DNA of 64,000 nt, taken from NCBI RefSeq assembly GCF_001292705.1, contig NZ_LGAK01000019.1, positions 35,649 to 99,648 of the forward strand, in the 5' to 3' direction. Numbering within the stretch: the first letter of the stretch is position 1; each line of letters opens with the position of its first letter. This DNA comes from Marinagarivorans algicola (GTDB lineage Bacteria > Pseudomonadota > Gammaproteobacteria > Pseudomonadales > Cellvibrionaceae). Of the stretch, positions 25,885 to 35,854 are shown one piece after another. The notes beneath the pieces were generated by a model. That model saw only the letters and a program-made list of their open reading frames with translations. It searched no databases and was not told where the DNA came from. Made by a program: the position numbers and the translations under genes.

Positions 25885-28800
25885 TCATTCATTTTGTTGA
25901 GCGGCCAGCTTTGCAATGGCTTTTGCTGTGTAGTGTTGTAATACCAGGGGCGACTCGCGGAGCAAGGCATCGAGGTTGCGCGTTGAGCTTTGAGTATCTT
26001 CTGGCTCTTTTGCTTGTTTATCACGTACCAGTTCGGTAGCAGCATCTTCGACGATATGGGCAATAATCACGGGTTTGTTGAACTTTACGTCCTTATTTTG
26101 GCTGCAAAAATGTGTAAAACTATACAGTGTTTCAATTACAGCGCTTTTGAAGTATGCCGGGTGTATGTGGTATGTGAGGCTGTCAATATGTTGAGCAAAG
26201 CTTGCTTCGCCGGGGGTCATAGAGTTTCTGGCGAGCTCACAATCTAGCGTAAAGTCTTGCATGTCTTTGCCGCCAAAGACGATATAGCGGGCTTGGTGTA
26301 GGCTTTGCCAAATATCGAGTAAAAAGTCTTCGTCAAAGTTGGTGATTAGCCCACGTTCAACGCGCCATTCAAACCAATCAGTATCGATTGCTTGCGCGGT
26401 TTCGGCATCACTATTAGCAATACCCGAATAGCTTGCGTGTTTGTTATTGTACGCTTGCGTGACACCAATAGAGAATAGGTTGTGCTGCGACTCTAAAATA
26501 CCTTCAATACGATTGAGTATATAAGAGGGTGCATGAGCACTTAAAAGCTCCAAGCTCATAGTGTCACCGTTTTCGCCTTTACAGCACAGCGAGAGCAAAT
26601 TATGTAGCTGTACCGAGCCCAGACCTTTAAACAGGTTGGGGCGAGTGCGCATTAATGCGCCAATACCTGAGAGCATTTCTTGGAGCAGGGTGTGCTCGAG
26701 TTTGCAGTGGCTAACTGCGGTGATGTCTTGGTAAATTTCGGCATTGGGTTTGGCTTGAGTAAGAGAGATACGGTTGTCGCGATCTTTACCGATGTTAATG
26801 GAGAGGTGCCTGGCCGCTAGCATGGTAAGCGCATCGCCAAGGTCTCTATGGGTTTCTTCGAGTATGGCAAAACAATAGCGGGCACTTAACCAGTAATTAT
26901 TGATTTGAGCGGTATAGTAAATGTTCTGGATCACCGTTTTAAGCGGAGTAGGCTCTTGAATATCGAGTGACACATTGTTGACGTTGTCGGTGAGTGTGCG
27001 ACCCTCAATAAAATGTTGAAGGGCTTGATACAGTGCGTTATCGGTGTCGGCGCTAAATAGCGCTTGACCGGTTTCGATAATATCTTCGATGTTCATTGTT
27101 GGCGCGTAGTCACCGATTGATCGTGTGCGACTATTAAAGGGTGTTAAGCACAAGCTCGGTAATTGTAAGCGGTTATTGCGTGCAGCCCTGACAGCAAGAT
27201 GGGCCGAGGCGTAGCCAACATGGTCGTGCTGGCTGCGCAGTTGCAATTGCCACAAAGCATCAAAAAACTTCTCGGCGCCTGGTGCTTCGCAAAAGCGCTG
27301 ATCGACCATCCACGTGAAGACGGCGACCTCTTGATTGAGCCAGTGATTGTGGATGTGTGCAATTTCGCGTTCAATATTTTGAGTGGCTAAGGCCATATCG
27401 AAGCTGCGATAACCATTTTGTTCGCTCTGCAGCCAAGAGAGGCATAAACATTTATTGCCGTTAATGGTGTAGGTCTGGCTAGTCGCTAAGCTCTGTAAGC
27501 GGCGGTTTGGGCGACCGGTTAGCCCCATGGTTTCATTGGCACCTACCTGTGAGTAAGCTTGTACCAAGTGAGGCGCTGAAATGACTTTAATCGGCTTGAT
27601 TTCATCGATGGTCTCTGCGATGACACCATGTTTCGATAAAATCTCTTTGATATCTTCGTTTTCGGCGAGCACCGTGAGTGCTATTTGGGTTTTGTTAAAG
27701 CGCCGTGAGCGTCGACGCATGATGAGCGGGTCGAGATCATCTTTGGTTACATAGCCCTCATCGAGTAACAAACCTGTAATATACAAGCTTTGCGCCCAGA
27801 CAAGAGGGACATTTTCGTTAGCGACACGTTTTTGGCTACGTGGTTTTTGACGTTCGGCTTCTACGCTCTCTTGGGGCACATAGTAAAGCTCGGGGAGTAA
27901 GCCAAAGCCATCGACATTGATCATGAGTGATTCAAGTTTTTTGCGATAAGCGGCAGCTTGCTCTGTTTCGTCATCAAATTGTGCTTGAATGTAGAGGTAA
28001 GTATAAAACAGTGGCCACTCTGACTCTAAGTGCTCAAAGTTGGCCAGTTCAGAGTGCTCGTAGTGAATGCGCGAACTTTCCTCTACTGGTGTTTGATGAC
28101 CGTCCCACAAAAAGCGTTTACAGCCGTACTCACCACCCAGTTTGCTTAGAATTTCGTTACGTGTTGTTTCTATTTGCTTTTTATTACCCACGGCAAAGGC
28201 GGGAAAACCAATAATACTGAGTAAAGCGCTATCGACCTCTTTGGATAACGACTCGCGCGGAAGTAAGCTGGCCAGTGTGTTGCGTGCGAGTGAAACGGCA
28301 TCGGCAATGGTGTGAATAACCGCGCGATCACACGCGTCTTTGCCAAAAACATTAAAGCCATCAAGCGCTTGCAAGGCTGCTTTTGCCATGCCGACCGAGC
28401 TCGCGTTGATTTCTGGTTTACCATTATTGATTTTATTGCCGCGCTCCCAAATGCCAAAATCGGGAATACGGTAAGCGCTAGAAATGTAATATACCAAGTT
28501 CTGAATAAAATCGACTTCGCCAAAGGTTCGGATAATACGTAGGCCCGAGGCCGTCATTTGTGCCATCATTAACAAAAACAGCGAGGTTGCATCAATTTGT
28601 AAATGGCCCCAAGCGTCATCAGCTACGACCGGTAAGCCGGTGGCCGTGTCATATTTGGCATGCAGAGCATCGAGAGGATGTAGCGTATGCTTGAACTTCT
28701 CGACTTTATCGGCTTGACGCATCATAGAGAGCAATAAGCCACGCATTAGTTTAATGGTTGTTTGCTCAAGCTGATCGGCACGCTCGCTTTCGTGTTGGCG

Positions 28801-28992
28801 TCGGTAGGCAAGACCTAATGCCCAGATACTCATAATGGAATACACGTTATCGCGCACCCAAGCATCGGTGTAGTCGCCATGAGTGGTGACAGCGGTGCTC
28901 GCAGGCATTAAGCCGGTCACAGGGTGTTGGCGGCTCATAATAACCGTTTCAACTTGCTGGAATATTTGGTCGAGTTTTTCGCGATGATTCAT
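25885..28992 (-). CDS. GH15 protein related to phosphorylase kinase alpha/beta subunits
   Basis: A 1035-aa cytoplasmic protein with no signal peptide. The N-terminal two fifths form an (alpha/alpha)6 GH15-type domain: YTDAWVRDNVYSI near residue 42, DAWGHLQIDATSLFL, GIWERGNKINNGKPEINASS, and PRESLSKEVDSALLSIIGFP, wording typical of eukaryotic phosphorylase kinase alpha and beta subunits and their bacterial relatives. It continues with YEHSELANFEHLESEWPLFY. The C-terminal half has no domain I recognise. Function in bacteria is unknown; glycogen or glucan regulation or an unusual glucosidase are both possible. The gene stands alone between DUF1415 (convergent) and dxs. Confidence 0.85.
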   Translation of the reverse strand: MNHREKLDQIFQQVETVIMSRQHPVTGLMPASTAVTTHGDYTDAWVRDNVYSIMSIWALGLAYRRQHESERADQLEQTTIKLMRGLLLSMMRQADKVEKFKHTLHPLDALHAKYDTATGLPVVADDAWGHLQIDATSLFLLMMAQMTASGLRIIRTFGEVDFIQNLVYYISSAYRIPDFGIWERGNKINNGKPEINASSVGMAKAALQALDGFNVFGKDACDRAVIHTIADAVSLARNTLASLLPRESLSKEVDSALLSIIGFPAFAVGNKKQIETTRNEILSKLGGEYGCKRFLWDGHQTPVEESSRIHYEHSELANFEHLESEWPLFYTYLYIQAQFDDETEQAAAYRKKLESLMINVDGFGLLPELYYVPQESVEAERQKPRSQKRVANENVPLVWAQSLYITGLLLDEGYVTKDDLDPLIMRRRSRRFNKTQIALTVLAENEDIKEILSKHGVIAETIDEIKPIKVISAPHLVQAYSQVGANETMGLTGRPNRRLQSLATSQTYTINGNKCLCLSWLQSEQNGYRSFDMALATQNIEREIAHIHNHWLNQEVAVFTWMVDQRFCEAPGAEKFFDALWQLQLRSQHDHVGYASAHLAVRAARNNRLQLPSLCLTPFNSRTRSIGDYAPTMNIEDIIETGQALFSADTDNALYQALQHFIEGRTLTDNVNNVSLDIQEPTPLKTVIQNIYYTAQINNYWLSARYCFAILEETHRDLGDALTMLAARHLSINIGKDRDNRISLTQAKPNAEIYQDITAVSHCKLEHTLLQEMLSGIGALMRTRPNLFKGLGSVQLHNLLSLCCKGENGDTMSLELLSAHAPSYILNRIEGILESQHNLFSIGVTQAYNNKHASYSGIANSDAETAQAIDTDWFEWRVERGLITNFDEDFLLDIWQSLHQARYIVFGGKDMQDFTLDCELARNSMTPGEASFAQHIDSLTYHIHPAYFKSAVIETLYSFTHFCSQNKDVKFNKPVIIAHIVEDAATELVRDKQAKEPEDTQSSTRNLDALLRESPLVLQHYTAKAIAKLAAQQNE

Positions 28993-29142
28993 AGAGTATC
29001 GGCTTGAAATTAGTCAGGTAAGCGAGAGGGTGCGATGAGCCACGCCGAATACCGGCGCTAGCGTATTTTCACCGCATATTATTCATGTACAGTCAATATT
29101 AGCAAGTTAAACATCAGGTTGCTTGATCTTGATGATACATCG

Positions 29143-31023
29143 CTACAGCGTGCCCTCATTCAGTTCGGCTAGGCGCGTTAAAATGGAGTGCGTGACACCT
29201 GTAACATCTAAGCCAATTTGACTTAATTGTTCAGTGCGTTTGGCGTGCTCGATATAATCGTCAGGTAGTCCTAAGGTGAGTATCGGTGTGTTGATATTAC
29301 GTCGGCTGAGTAGTGCGCACACTGCGCTGCCCGCGCCCCCTTGTACGGTATTTTCTTCGAGGGTCACAATGAGTGCGTGCTCGGCGCACGCTGTGACAAT
29401 GGCGGTTTCATCTAAGGGTTTGGCCCAGCGCATATCGATCACGGTAAAGTGATGAGCTTGGGCAATAGTGACTGCAAGCGGTAGTAATACGCCGAAATTT
29501 AAAATACAGACTTTGGTGCCTGTTATTGATGTATGGCTTTTGCCAATCGTATAACGTGGTTGTTCGGGGGTGATGCTGGCCCCGGGGCCTGTGCCTCGGG
29601 GGTAGCGTACGGCAGCAGGGCCCGGGTAGTGATAGGCTGCATCAAGTAGGTGATAACATTCATTTTCATCACTCGGTGTTGCGATGATCATCTCGGGAAT
29701 ACAGCTCAAAAAGGATAAGTCAAAGTTGCCGCCATGGGTGGGACCGTCTTCACCTACCAAGCCCGCACGGTCAATAGCAAAGGTGACGTCAAGTTTTTGA
29801 ATCGCCACATCATGGATGAGTTGATCATAGGCGCGTTGTAAAAAAGTGGAGTAAATTGCAACAACAGGCTTTTGGCCTTCGCAGGCGAGGCCAGCGGCTA
29901 GAGTAACGGCGTGTTGTTCGGCAATGGCGACATCAAAGTAGCGCTCTTTAAAGCGTTGGGCAAACTCTACCATACCGGAGCCTTCGCACATCGCCGGCGT
30001 TATACCAATTAAGCGTGGGTCTTGTGCTGCTGTGGTGCATAACCAGCGCCCAAAGATATCTTGATATTTAGGGCCGGCAGGTGTCCTGGGTTTGGGTTCA
30101 ATTTTATTCAGAGCATGGTAGCCCACAGGGTCCTTTTCAGCAGGGGTAAAGCCTTTGCCTTTTTGAGTGATGATATGAAGCAGTTTTGGTCCAGGTATCT
30201 CGCTCAAGTTTTTAAGATCGTGTGTTAGTCGAGGCAGGTCATGGCCATCAATGGGGCCTACATAGTAAAAGCCTAGCTCTTCAAACAATGTGCTCGGTGA
30301 TACCATGCCTTTCATGTGCTCTTCGGTTTTGCGGACGAGCTCTGAAGCTTGCGGTAGGCGTTTGAGGACTTTTTTACCGCCTTCACGGAAGCTAGTGTAG
30401 GCTTTAGAGGCCCAGAGCTTTGAAAAGTAAGTGGCAAGACCGCCCACGTTAGGTGAGATGGACATATTGTTATCGTTAAGCACGACAAGTAAGTCGGCTT
30501 TGGTGTGTGCCGCATGATTCAGTGCTTCAAAGGCCATGCCAGCGGTCATGGCACCATCGCCAATCACCGCAACACTTTTTTGTTTCTTGCCGCCCATTTT
30601 TGAGCCTAAAGCCATGCCCAGTGCGGCGCTGATTGAGGTGCTCGAATGACCAACGCCAAAGGTGTCGTAGGGGCTTTCAGCTCTTTTGGGAAATCCAGAT
30701 AAACCGCCTTGCTGACGAATACTGCCCATGTGCTTGCGTCGCCCGGTCAGTATTTTGTGGGGGTAGGTTTGGTGGCCAACATCCCAAACTATTTTGTCAT
30801 CGGGAGTGTTTAAGGCGTAATGGAGGGCGATTGTCAGTTCGACGACACCGAGTCCTGCACCAAAGTGCCCGCCAGAACGCCCTACGCTAAACAATAAAAA
30901 AGCACGCACTTCTTTTGCCAGTTGGGGTAGAAGTTTTTCATCCAGTGCGCGAATGTCAGCTGCCGAGTCAATGGTATCTAGCAGCGGTGTATGGGGTTGA
31001 GTGGCTGGTATTTCATCAAACAT
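29143..31023 (-). CDS. dxs: 1-deoxy-D-xylulose-5-phosphate synthase
   Basis: A 626-aa thiamine-diphosphate enzyme that joins pyruvate and glyceraldehyde-3-phosphate, the first step of the MEP isoprenoid pathway and also a source for thiamine and pyridoxal. ThDP binding is at GDGAMTAGMAFEALNHA to NDNNMSISPNVGG; the transketolase-type middle has FDVAIAEQHAVTLAAG with the catalytic Glu, and PTHGGNFDLSFL follows. Length and start (MFDEIPATQPHTPLLD) match the gammaproteobacterial enzyme. ispA and xseB, often its neighbours, are not next to it here. Confidence 0.97.
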   Translation of the reverse strand: MFDEIPATQPHTPLLDTIDSAADIRALDEKLLPQLAKEVRAFLLFSVGRSGGHFGAGLGVVELTIALHYALNTPDDKIVWDVGHQTYPHKILTGRRKHMGSIRQQGGLSGFPKRAESPYDTFGVGHSSTSISAALGMALGSKMGGKKQKSVAVIGDGAMTAGMAFEALNHAAHTKADLLVVLNDNNMSISPNVGGLATYFSKLWASKAYTSFREGGKKVLKRLPQASELVRKTEEHMKGMVSPSTLFEELGFYYVGPIDGHDLPRLTHDLKNLSEIPGPKLLHIITQKGKGFTPAEKDPVGYHALNKIEPKPRTPAGPKYQDIFGRWLCTTAAQDPRLIGITPAMCEGSGMVEFAQRFKERYFDVAIAEQHAVTLAAGLACEGQKPVVAIYSTFLQRAYDQLIHDVAIQKLDVTFAIDRAGLVGEDGPTHGGNFDLSFLSCIPEMIIATPSDENECYHLLDAAYHYPGPAAVRYPRGTGPGASITPEQPRYTIGKSHTSITGTKVCILNFGVLLPLAVTIAQAHHFTVIDMRWAKPLDETAIVTACAEHALIVTLEENTVQGGAGSAVCALLSRRNINTPILTLGLPDDYIEHAKRTEQLSQIGLDVTGVTHSILTRLAELNEGTL

Positions 31024-31117
31024 GCGTACAGCTTATTTAGTAGAAGGAGGCAGGCATTGTATTGCGAGTTGTAGGGGATTTAAAGCGACAGCGTCTATTT
31101 GGCGGCGATTGAGAAGT

Positions 31118-31142
31118 TTAAGCGCCTCTCGATGGCGCTTAA
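31118..31142 (-). terminator. Possible hairpin terminator
   Basis: TTAAGCGCC and GGCGCTTAA pair around a 7-base loop between the 3' end of the secreted-protein gene and the 5' end of dxs. The T-run on the minus strand is short, so termination is uncertain. Confidence 0.4.
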
Positions 31143-31288
31143 TGCCTTGTGCTGGTTAAAAAGTATGCGCTTTTGTGCAGGGCTGCGCAGTATCAGTACT
31201 TAAATACCTTATTAAAAACCATTTTGAGTGCTGTGGTGCACTGTGGTACACAGTCTTATTATCGGTTGTTGTTCTGTGCTGCATCGCT

Positions 31289-32494
31289 TTATTGCGTGGC
31301 TTTAAAGCTGATATCGTCCCAAAACGCGGCATACACGCCGACCCCTAATATAGCCTGAGTTAAGCTAATGGTTGCGCTGCGTGCTTTTAGTGTGTTGTTG
31401 ACTGAAACTTGGAGTTGTTGCCAATGTGCGCTGTCACTACTTTTGGTGCTGCCCGCCACGCGTTGAAGGCCTTGGCAGTTCACCTCTTGATGCCATACGA
31501 TTCTTAGCTCGCCATACCCTCGCTGAGATGATAATGCATCTTTTTTAAAGGCCGCACGGGCCTCAAAGTGTGTATGAGTACCAATGTTGACGCATTGATT
31601 TAAGGCTTCCCCTTGCAGTGTGTGACTCACATTAGAGTTTGCGGTAATGAGTGCGCCGCCACTGAGGCTTTGTCCGCCATATTCTACCCACTGGCCTGGC
31701 CACGCTAGATTCCAGCCTGCTAAATGTTGATCAAGAGAGGGGTTTGATAAATAGTTAACACCCAGCGGTGGGGTATTCAGGGTTTCGGCGGAGAGGTTGC
31801 TGGCCGTGTTATCCAGTGCGGTGACGGTGAGTGTAATGTGATCCCAGAGAGCAGAAGTTGCCTCGCTGTTCGTTTTGTCGAGATGCTTAATTTCTACCAT
31901 GATTGATTGCGCACCGAGCGTAGGTTTAATGTTTTCATGACTTAGTTTTTGCCAGCCCGAGATTTCGGTAGGGGTGAGTTTGGCACTATATTGGCCGCCA
32001 CTGGTGCAATCGTTAGAGGTAAATGATACAACTCGTAATTCACTAGTGTCTGCTGTTCCACCTTCTTTCTTAACAAAAGCGTCGATGCGCGCTCGAGTCA
32101 TACCCTGAACGGGTAAGCATTGACGTACAAGGTGTTCGTTGTCTGTTGAACCATCTGCTTTTAATACTAGGGCGTTTGTGCTGGCAATACCTTCTTTAGG
32201 TTGTATGTCCATCGAGCCTTTCATGGTTACCCAAGCGGTGGCGCCTTGCTCAAAGTCACCGTTGATAATCACTTGCTTACCGACGCTTAATGTTTGTGCA
32301 GTATAAGGGGCAAAACCGATAGGGCTGATTGCACGCAGCGTTTGTTTGTTTGCGCTCAGTGCATTTAAGGGGCACCGTGTTTGAAATAAAATTTGGCCAT
32401 CGGGCAGAACGCATTTATAAATATCCGCATAACTGATGTTTATAGCGCTTGCGAGCGAGATCACTAAAGCGACGAGCAATAAAAATTGGGTCAT
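31289..32494 (-). CDS. Secreted protein: DUF4124-like start plus two carbohydrate-binding-like modules
   Basis: A 401-aa exported protein with a signal peptide (FLLLVALVISLASAINISYA). The mature start DIYKCVLPDGQILFQTRCP looks like the DUF4124 beta-hairpin. Two jelly-roll-like modules follow (about 75-210 and 245-398), each opening with an N-G-D-F or N-P-S-L block and an inner W (IINGDFEQGATAWV, YLSNPSLDQHLAGWNLAWPG) and ending in a strand with WDHITLTV or WDDISFKA, as in CBM4/9-type modules. No catalytic domain is seen, so it may bind polysaccharide. The modules are divergent, and the call is by pattern only. Confidence 0.7.
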   Translation of the reverse strand: MTQFLLLVALVISLASAINISYADIYKCVLPDGQILFQTRCPLNALSANKQTLRAISPIGFAPYTAQTLSVGKQVIINGDFEQGATAWVTMKGSMDIQPKEGIASTNALVLKADGSTDNEHLVRQCLPVQGMTRARIDAFVKKEGGTADTSELRVVSFTSNDCTSGGQYSAKLTPTEISGWQKLSHENIKPTLGAQSIMVEIKHLDKTNSEATSALWDHITLTVTALDNTASNLSAETLNTPPLGVNYLSNPSLDQHLAGWNLAWPGQWVEYGGQSLSGGALITANSNVSHTLQGEALNQCVNIGTHTHFEARAAFKKDALSSQRGYGELRIVWHQEVNCQGLQRVAGSTKSSDSAHWQQLQVSVNNTLKARSATISLTQAILGVGVYAAFWDDISFKATQ

Positions 32495-32818
32495 AGTGGT
32501 TTACCATGATTCGACAAAAATATTGATGATAGTGAGGCTCATTAAACGTGAAAATATCTCACAACTCAATGTATAGCTTCGCGACTTATGATCTTCATAG
32601 CGTTATAGCAAAAAGGTGTGCACTTATCCTTGTGTTTGTGACGTGACACCGATGTATTGGTGGGTACTTGATGGCATGTTCAAGGCAGCGATTGTATACC
32701 CAAGAGTTAGAGTTTAATAAATATGTCATGAACTAGAAATACTATGCGCCTCATCATTTTATAAATAGTGCTTTTAAGTGCCAATTGGCAATTATTTAAG
32801 TACTCACTTGAGGGCAAT
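32495..32818. other. Divergent intergenic region before TonB receptor 2
   Basis: A 324-base AT-rich region upstream of two divergent genes. No strong promoter or operator was found. ATGTCAT at 32723-32729 could be half a Pho box, but the second half is poor. Confidence 0.45.
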
Positions 32819-35800
32819 ATGAAAAAAAAGTTACTGTCATTGTGCATTACATCGTTGACGCTAAATTTAGCGTCACACAATACCGCTGCTGAAGAGGCTG
32901 TCATTTATGTTGCAGGTGCTGATGTGAATACACTCAGCGCGACCATTAATGACGAGTTGTACTTTTTTGATGAAAGCGGCATTGCGGTATTGGATTTACC
33001 TGCGGGTCAATATAATGCTTTTCTAAAAGAGGGAAATAAAGCCTTAGGTCAAATCACGTTGGATATTGCCCAATTTAAACATTCAGAGGTCAAAATACAG
33101 CATTCAGCCGATGGCCTACAAGTGGAGCAAGAGCAGTTTTCGCCCGACACAGATGCGCAGACAGGTCAATTAATAGGGCGTATTTTTAGTGCTGGGGGTG
33201 AGTCAGAATTAGCGGGTGCAAAAGTGCGTGTCGAAGGCTTTGATGCTATGGCTGTGACTGATGCCTCAGGTGCATATGCATTAAATTTACCGCGCGGACG
33301 CTATACCGTAATGGTTGCACACCCAGAATATGCTGAAAGAAAAATTGAAGATCTACGTATTATATCCGGTGTTGCTACTGAGGCGAGCTTGAGTTTAGCG
33401 AAAGTTTCTGCAGGTGTTATGGAGGAGGTTTTAATTTTAGGTGTACGCGGTACTGTGAATGAATCGGCTTTAGCTATTGAACGCGATGCCTCCTCGATCG
33501 TATCGGCGATTACCGCGGAAGATTTTAAAAAATTTGGTGACTCGTCAGCTTCTGATGTCCTTAAGCGTGTAACAGGCGTCTCGGTTGTGGGAGGAAAGTT
33601 TGCCGTCGTTCGTGGACTTGACGGTCGCTATGTCTCGACAACGTTGGATGGTGGCATACTGCCCAGTACTGATCCATTGCGTCGTGATGTGCCCCTAGAT
33701 TTATTCCCTTCGAGTGTTTTGCAGGGTATTAATATTGGCAAAAGCTATGCGCCTAAACTACCAGGCACCTCCACCGGCGGGCATGTTGGTATGGCGCTAA
33801 AAAATCAGCCCACAGCGTATATTAATACATTGTCTTTTGATGTTAAGTACAATACAGAGACAACCGGTGAAGAGGTTTTAACTTATCAAGGGGGGGGAGC
33901 TGATTGGACTGGCTTTGATGATGGTGCTCGTGCATTACCCGCTGTAATTAATACAGTGACTCGATTTGGCGCTGATGAATTAAGTGAATGTAACCCTCCT
34001 CCATTTAGAACACCAGACTGCGATGAACCTGAATATTTGGCTGAGCTAGGCAAGGCAATGCCAACAGATTTTTCGGTTCAAGATAAAACTGCTCAGCCAG
34101 CCTATAAGCTAGCTTATACCTTGGGTAATGCCTTTGATTTACCTTTTGCTGAATTCGGTGTGCAAGGAACGCTTGATTACGAACAGCAGTGGGAGCATCG
34201 AGATGAATTTCGGTTATCCTATCAAAGTGATGATGGCTCCAATTTTACTGAAGCAGAGAAAACGCGCGTGATGCAGTCTGATTTTAATGTGGACCTCACG
34301 GGTTTTGTGGTTGCGGGTTTAACATGGGATGCCGGCCATACACTGACGAGTAAAACGCTGCTGTTAAGAAAAACACAAGATACAACACGCGTCACTCATA
34401 AAAACGATATTCAAGATGAAAAACAATTCATCGATACGACGTTGCAATGGGTCGAGCGTCAATTATTTAATCAATCGTTTGACGGCCTTGTTGCTTTAGA
34501 TGCGATAAATGGTGAGTTGAATTACCGTTTGAGTTATGGCAATACTCAGCGTTCAGAGCCTGATCGACGCACATATTCTTATGAAAATGGCAGTGTACCT
34601 GATAGTCAGATATTCAGGACCTATTCAGAACTCGATGAAGACAGCTTGAGTGCTAGTTTCGATTATCAACAAGAAGCAACAGGTGTTTTGGGCTCTGAAG
34701 CCGTGTATCGAATGGGGGCGTTAGTATCCGCCAAAGAGCGCGACGTTAAAATTGGACGTTTTGGCTATCGATTCAATGATCCCGATTTAGACCGTACTCA
34801 GCGATTAGAAGATTTGTTGAGTGTACAAAATTTTGATAGTCATGCGGTTAAAATTACAACATCTAACTTGAAAAATGATTGGTATAAAGCAACTGATGAT
34901 GTCATGGCGGCTTATGCTAGTGCGGAATTTAATTGGGCTGATCAATGGATTCTTGCGCTGGGTGGCCGGCAAGAATCACTGGATATTTATTTGGAAAGCA
35001 CGGGTCCAGACGCGGATGCACCAGCGGTAAAAAAAGAAGAAAATGTTTTTTTACCGGCTATGAATGTGACCTGGTTGCAAAGCGATGAGCTGCAATGGCG
35101 ATTGGGCCTGAGTCAAACAGTTTTGGCACCAGGGCTTGTAGAAATTAACAGCTCGTCTCAGTTTTCATCTGATGGGATTTTAATTATTGGTAATGCTGAT
35201 CTTGAGTTTTCTGATATTCAAAATGCAGATTTTAGAGGTCAGTATTATTGGGATGATGAGCAGAGCTTTTCTTTGGGGGTGTTTTATAAAAATATTGAAG
35301 CGCCTATCGAAAAGTCGATTGTTGATGGCATTCCTATTGACCGGGCTTACACGTTTAGGCAGTCAACCAGTGCTGAAGTGCTCGGGCTTGAAATTGATAT
35401 ATTACGCAATATTGCTGATACCTCTGATTTCATGTTTTCTTACGGTATTAATTTTTCATATATCGATTCACAGGTGTCTCTCAATGCCGATTCGGCGCGT
35501 TTGGAAGGGCGAAACGAAAGGCCGCTTCAGGGGCAGTCTGAATATTTAGGTAATTTTAGAGTGCAGGCAGAGCATCTAAATACCCATCAAAAAATTTCAT
35601 TAGTGGGTAATTATTTTGATGATCGTATTGATGTCGTTAATAGTGCTGCCAGTGGCGACCGCATTGAGCAAGGACGCATGGTGCTGGATCTTATTTACAG
35701 CTGGGAAGCAACAGATCATTTAGATGTTGGTATTAAAATACAAAATATTCTCGATGAATCAGTCGTATACAGTATGAATGGCGATTTACAAAATGCCCAA

Positions 35801-35854
35801 GAAAGTTATAAAAAAGGTATCGATATTAAAGTGAATGCAAGTTATCGATTCTAA
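32819..35854 (+). CDS. TonB-dependent receptor with N-terminal carboxypeptidase-regulatory-like domain
   Basis: A 1011-aa outer-membrane receptor. The ATG at 32819 has AGGG 4 bases upstream and gives a signal peptide (MKKKLLSLCITSLTLNLASHNTAAEE). A beta-rich domain lies before the plug (about 105-180; LIGRIFSAGGESELAGAKV, TDASGAYALNLPRGRYTV), of the CarboxypepD_reg type. A TonB-box-like EEVLILGVRG is followed by the plug (ITAEDFKKFGDSSASDVLKR, VRGLDGRYVSTTLDG) and a barrel ending in YRF. The downstream lipoprotein gene suggests receptor and surface lipoprotein partner to take up one substrate; nothing in the receptor itself names it. Confidence 0.92.
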   Translation: MKKKLLSLCITSLTLNLASHNTAAEEAVIYVAGADVNTLSATINDELYFFDESGIAVLDLPAGQYNAFLKEGNKALGQITLDIAQFKHSEVKIQHSADGLQVEQEQFSPDTDAQTGQLIGRIFSAGGESELAGAKVRVEGFDAMAVTDASGAYALNLPRGRYTVMVAHPEYAERKIEDLRIISGVATEASLSLAKVSAGVMEEVLILGVRGTVNESALAIERDASSIVSAITAEDFKKFGDSSASDVLKRVTGVSVVGGKFAVVRGLDGRYVSTTLDGGILPSTDPLRRDVPLDLFPSSVLQGINIGKSYAPKLPGTSTGGHVGMALKNQPTAYINTLSFDVKYNTETTGEEVLTYQGGGADWTGFDDGARALPAVINTVTRFGADELSECNPPPFRTPDCDEPEYLAELGKAMPTDFSVQDKTAQPAYKLAYTLGNAFDLPFAEFGVQGTLDYEQQWEHRDEFRLSYQSDDGSNFTEAEKTRVMQSDFNVDLTGFVVAGLTWDAGHTLTSKTLLLRKTQDTTRVTHKNDIQDEKQFIDTTLQWVERQLFNQSFDGLVALDAINGELNYRLSYGNTQRSEPDRRTYSYENGSVPDSQIFRTYSELDEDSLSASFDYQQEATGVLGSEAVYRMGALVSAKERDVKIGRFGYRFNDPDLDRTQRLEDLLSVQNFDSHAVKITTSNLKNDWYKATDDVMAAYASAEFNWADQWILALGGRQESLDIYLESTGPDADAPAVKKEENVFLPAMNVTWLQSDELQWRLGLSQTVLAPGLVEINSSSQFSSDGILIIGNADLEFSDIQNADFRGQYYWDDEQSFSLGVFYKNIEAPIEKSIVDGIPIDRAYTFRQSTSAEVLGLEIDILRNIADTSDFMFSYGINFSYIDSQVSLNADSARLEGRNERPLQGQSEYLGNFRVQAEHLNTHQKISLVGNYFDDRIDVVNSAASGDRIEQGRMVLDLIYSWEATDHLDVGIKIQNILDESVVYSMNGDLQNAQESYKKGIDIKVNASYRF

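Noticed and set aside
32721..32740. Possible Pho box upstream of the second TonB receptor
   Set aside because: Only the first repeat (ATGTCAT) fits; the second (TAGAAAT) matches at three of seven bases.
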